Below the pieces are notes generated by a model. It searched no databases, was not told the origin of the DNA, and saw only the letters and a list, made by a program, of their open reading frames with translations. The position numbers were made by a program, and so were the translations under genes. Positions 62,629 through 64,000 of a stretch of 64,000 bases of DNA are shown piece by piece (the stretch's first letter is position 1; each line of letters opens with the position of its first letter). The DNA is from Mycobacterium sp. SMC-4 (GTDB taxonomy: Bacteria > Actinomycetota > Actinomycetes > Mycobacteriales > Mycobacteriaceae): NCBI RefSeq assembly GCF_025263265.1, contig NZ_CP079869.1:1612001-1676000 (forward strand), given 5' to 3'.

Positions 62629-63748
62629 CATTGGTGACACGGCTACTCGTCGTCGAACAGGTCCAGCTGTTCGTTGGGGCGCTTCGGTAGTTCCACGTCG
62701 GTGATCCCCTCTGCGGTCAGTCGGTAGGTGTCCAGCGGTACCCGGCTGGCGGGCGGCTTGTGGCCCAGCGAGGCGTGCGGGCGGTGATAGTTGTAGTGGT
62801 TCAGGAAGTCGACCAGCGCGGCCCGGCGCGCCGCTTCTGAGTCGTACTCGCGGACATAGGCCCACTCGCGAGCCAGGGTGCCGTTGAACCTCTCCACCTT
62901 CCCGTTGGTGCGCGGCGTGTACGGCCGGGTCCGCTTGTGCGTGGTCCCGGTGGCTTCGAGTGCCGCTGCCCATGCGCGGGAGCGGTAGCACGACCCGTTG
63001 TCAGTCAGACAGCGCACGATGTGCTCGATGCCATGCTCGGCGAAGAACGTCACGGCGCGGAGCCAGAAGTCCGCCGCAGTGGTGCCCTTCTCGTCTTCCA
63101 GGCACTCGGTGTACGCCAGCCGGGAGTGGTCGTCAATCGCGGTGTGCAGGTAGGTGTAGCCGACGCGACCGGTGCCAGCGCCCTTGCGCTTGGAGGCCCG
63201 GTGCTCGTCGCTACCGACGCCGTGGATGCGCCAGCCGCCACCGGTAGGGATCTTGCCCAGCTTCTTCACATCGACATGCACCATCGCGCCGGGGGCGTCG
63301 TGCTCATATCGCAGGACGGCGCGCATCTGGTCGCCGGTCGGCGGGTCCAGGTCGGCCACACGGTTGATGCCGCGCCGGACCATGATCCGGTGCACGGTGA
63401 CGGGTGCTACGACGATGCCGTGGTCGGCTTTGAGCACGGCAGCGAGGCGGGCGGCACCGAACTTGGTCTCTCGGCGCAGCTGTTCTACGAGGTCTTCGAT
63501 CATGGGGGCGGTCCTGTCTGGCAAGGTTGTCGGGGCAGACGAGCGATCCGCCAAACCGTCAGGCCCCTCGGCCTCCCAGCGGGCGTACCACTTCGCCAGA
63601 CAACGACGCGAGATCCCCGCCTCAGCAGCCACGTGAGCGATCGGCCTGCCCTGGTCAACCCGCTCACACAACCGCCGACGACCAGCCGGTGTGAGCGGGG
63701 CATTGGGATGCCCGCTCACAGCCGTGAGGCCCGCGTCGATGTCATGAC
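62614..63748 (-). mobile_element. IS481-type element (ends approximate)
   Basis: A complete IS481-type transposase occupies most of this stretch. CATGACAT near the left end (62624-62631) reappears inverted at the right near 63738-63745, but extended inverted repeats and a matching target duplication of ACTAGG were not found. Either the right end is degenerate or the element extends beyond 64000. Confidence 0.5.
62643..63719 (-). CDS. IS481 family transposase
   Basis: GTG at 63719 gives 358 residues: N-terminal HTH (AEAGISRRCLAKWYARW), DDE core with [19 protein letters not shown] and TNGKVERFNG, and a C-terminal HRPHASLGHKPP-like segment, as in IS481 transposases. It is related to, but clearly different from, the copy at 26325. 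The frame is open to 63860, where it runs into a probable promoter region. Opposite orientation to the prophage genes. Confidence 0.9.
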   Translation of the reverse strand: MSGHPNAPLTPAGRRRLCERVDQGRPIAHVAAEAGISRRCLAKWYARWEAEGPDGLADRSSAPTTLPDRTAPMIEDLVEQLRRETKFGAARLAAVLKADHGIVVAPVTVHRIMVRRGINRVADLDPPTGDQMRAVLRYEHDAPGAMVHVDVKKLGKIPTGGGWRIHGVGSDEHRASKRKGAGTGRVGYTYLHTAIDDHSRLAYTECLEDEKGTTAADFWLRAVTFFAEHGIEHIVRCLTDNGSCYRSRAWAAALEATGTTHKRTRPYTPRTNGKVERFNGTLAREWAYVREYDSEAARRAALVDFLNHYNYHRPHASLGHKPPASRVPLDTYRLTAEGITDVELPKRPNEQLDLFDDE

Positions 63749-63883
63749 AGCAGGCTAGCTGGGTGTTATGACACGTAACGCTTTGCTCGCATTGATACGA
63801 GCACATTTGGGGATAACTACTGCCCTGTTGATAACCGCGAAAAGATCTTGCCGGTGTCATTACACCGTGCTACCCTGGGTGTT
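63720..63883 (+). promoter_or_regulatory. divergent control region with three GTGTNNNNACAC palindromes
   Basis: GTGTTATGACAC occurs at 63763-63774 and 63879-63890, and GTGTCATTACAC at 63854-63865. The two outer copies lie in an identical 16-bp context. A promoter with -35 TTGCCG (63848-63853) and -10 TACCCT (63871-63876), 17 bp apart, overlaps the second palindrome and precedes the ATG at 63884. This is a classic autorepressed promoter layout. Confidence 0.6.
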
Positions 63884-64000
63884 ATGACACGCAGCCACCC
63901 GAACGACCGTCACGACACCTATTCGTTCCTACTGGACGTGAGCGACTTTCTCCGCAGCCTGGACGGCATGAGCGACTGGTCGGACCGGATCACAGCCATC
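63884..64000 (+). CDS. partial ORF, possible regulator (cut by window end)
   Basis: ATG at 63884 inside the third palindrome starts 39 open codons to the window end (SFLLDVSDFLRSLDGMSDWSD). The start lies eight bases after a -10 box, so the mRNA would be nearly leaderless, common in mycobacteria. No family can be named from this fragment. Confidence 0.5.
   Translation, partial: MTRSHPNDRHDTYSFLLDVSDFLRSLDGMSDWSDRITAI

Noticed and set aside
63768..63887. 39-codon ORF starting in the first 16-bp repeat
   Set aside because: It spans a region with promoter and operators, and its start simply reflects the repeated TTATGACACG context. Translation seems unlikely.
63720..64000. attR of the prophage near the right window edge
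   Set aside because: No copy of the tRNA-Ala 3' end was found after the terminase region.

Overview
The window comes from a high-GC actinobacterium, almost certainly a Mycobacterium/Mycolicibacterium. The strongest evidence is the mycobactin side-chain locus mbtK / mbtN-mbtM-mbtL at 22.5-26.2 kb. A LigD-type primase-polymerase, PAS-ANTAR and STAS regulators and IdeR-like iron boxes fit the same assignment. The left half (1-32.1 kb) is ordinary chromosome and the right half (32.2-62.6 kb) is a prophage integrated at a tRNA-Ala(GGC) gene. Both halves carry an IS481-family insertion.

Chromosomal part. 1-5 kb holds an epoxide-hydrolase-type enzyme (cut by the window edge) coupled to an amidohydrolase, a DUF3556-type membrane protein and a TetR regulator. 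5-11 kb holds a NYN-LOTUS protein, a proteasome-type Ntn hydrolase, a GH13 trehalose-synthase-like enzyme, a luciferase-like oxidoreductase and a methyltransferase. 11.4-17.1 kb is a signalling cluster: PAS-ANTAR, STAS, a giant PAS/GAF-histidine kinase-receiver-PP2C phosphatase-RsbW-like protein, and a second STAS protein. It resembles a sigma-factor partner-switching relay. 17-22.5 kb holds a LigD-like polymerase, a HAD phosphatase, a DUF808 membrane protein, a large exported protein of unknown function and two small genes. 22.5-26.2 kb is the mbt-2 type locus. An IS481 element with a 6-bp target duplication (CCTAGT) sits between mbtL and the iron box that should drive it. 27.3-32.1 kb holds a fluoride-exporter operon (two crcB plus a DUF190 gene), pgm, an MFS transporter and the tRNA.

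Prophage part. Integrase, an ImmA-type protease, a CI-like repressor, a Cro-like protein and a Rha/KilAC antirepressor form the lysogeny switch, with repeated TGTTCGC operators between the divergent regulators. A long rightward operon follows, in which most genes overlap by 1-8 bp. It carries an excisionase-like protein, an exported PE-PPE-fold hydrolase, a degenerate WhiB-like protein, a Sak4-type recombinase, HNH and zinc-finger proteins, and a DnaJ-like protein. Next come an intein-containing helicase-methyltransferase fusion, a PD-(D/E)XK-like nuclease, a SNF2-type helicase and a replication initiator with internal iterons. Many tiny zinc-ribbon or hypothetical genes follow, then HNH genes and the two terminase subunits. 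Directly after the terminase, where a portal gene should start, only a five-codon beginning remains before an IS481-type transposase region. No structural or lysis genes are seen in the window, so the prophage looks disrupted here, although its right end and attR lie outside.

The most noteworthy items are the split iron box of mbtLMN, the intein at the conserved HxCP motif of the phage methyltransferase, the helicase-methyltransferase / nuclease / SNF2 neighbourhood, iterons inside the initiator gene, the phage PE-PPE hydrolase, and the very long kinase-phosphatase-anti-sigma hybrid.
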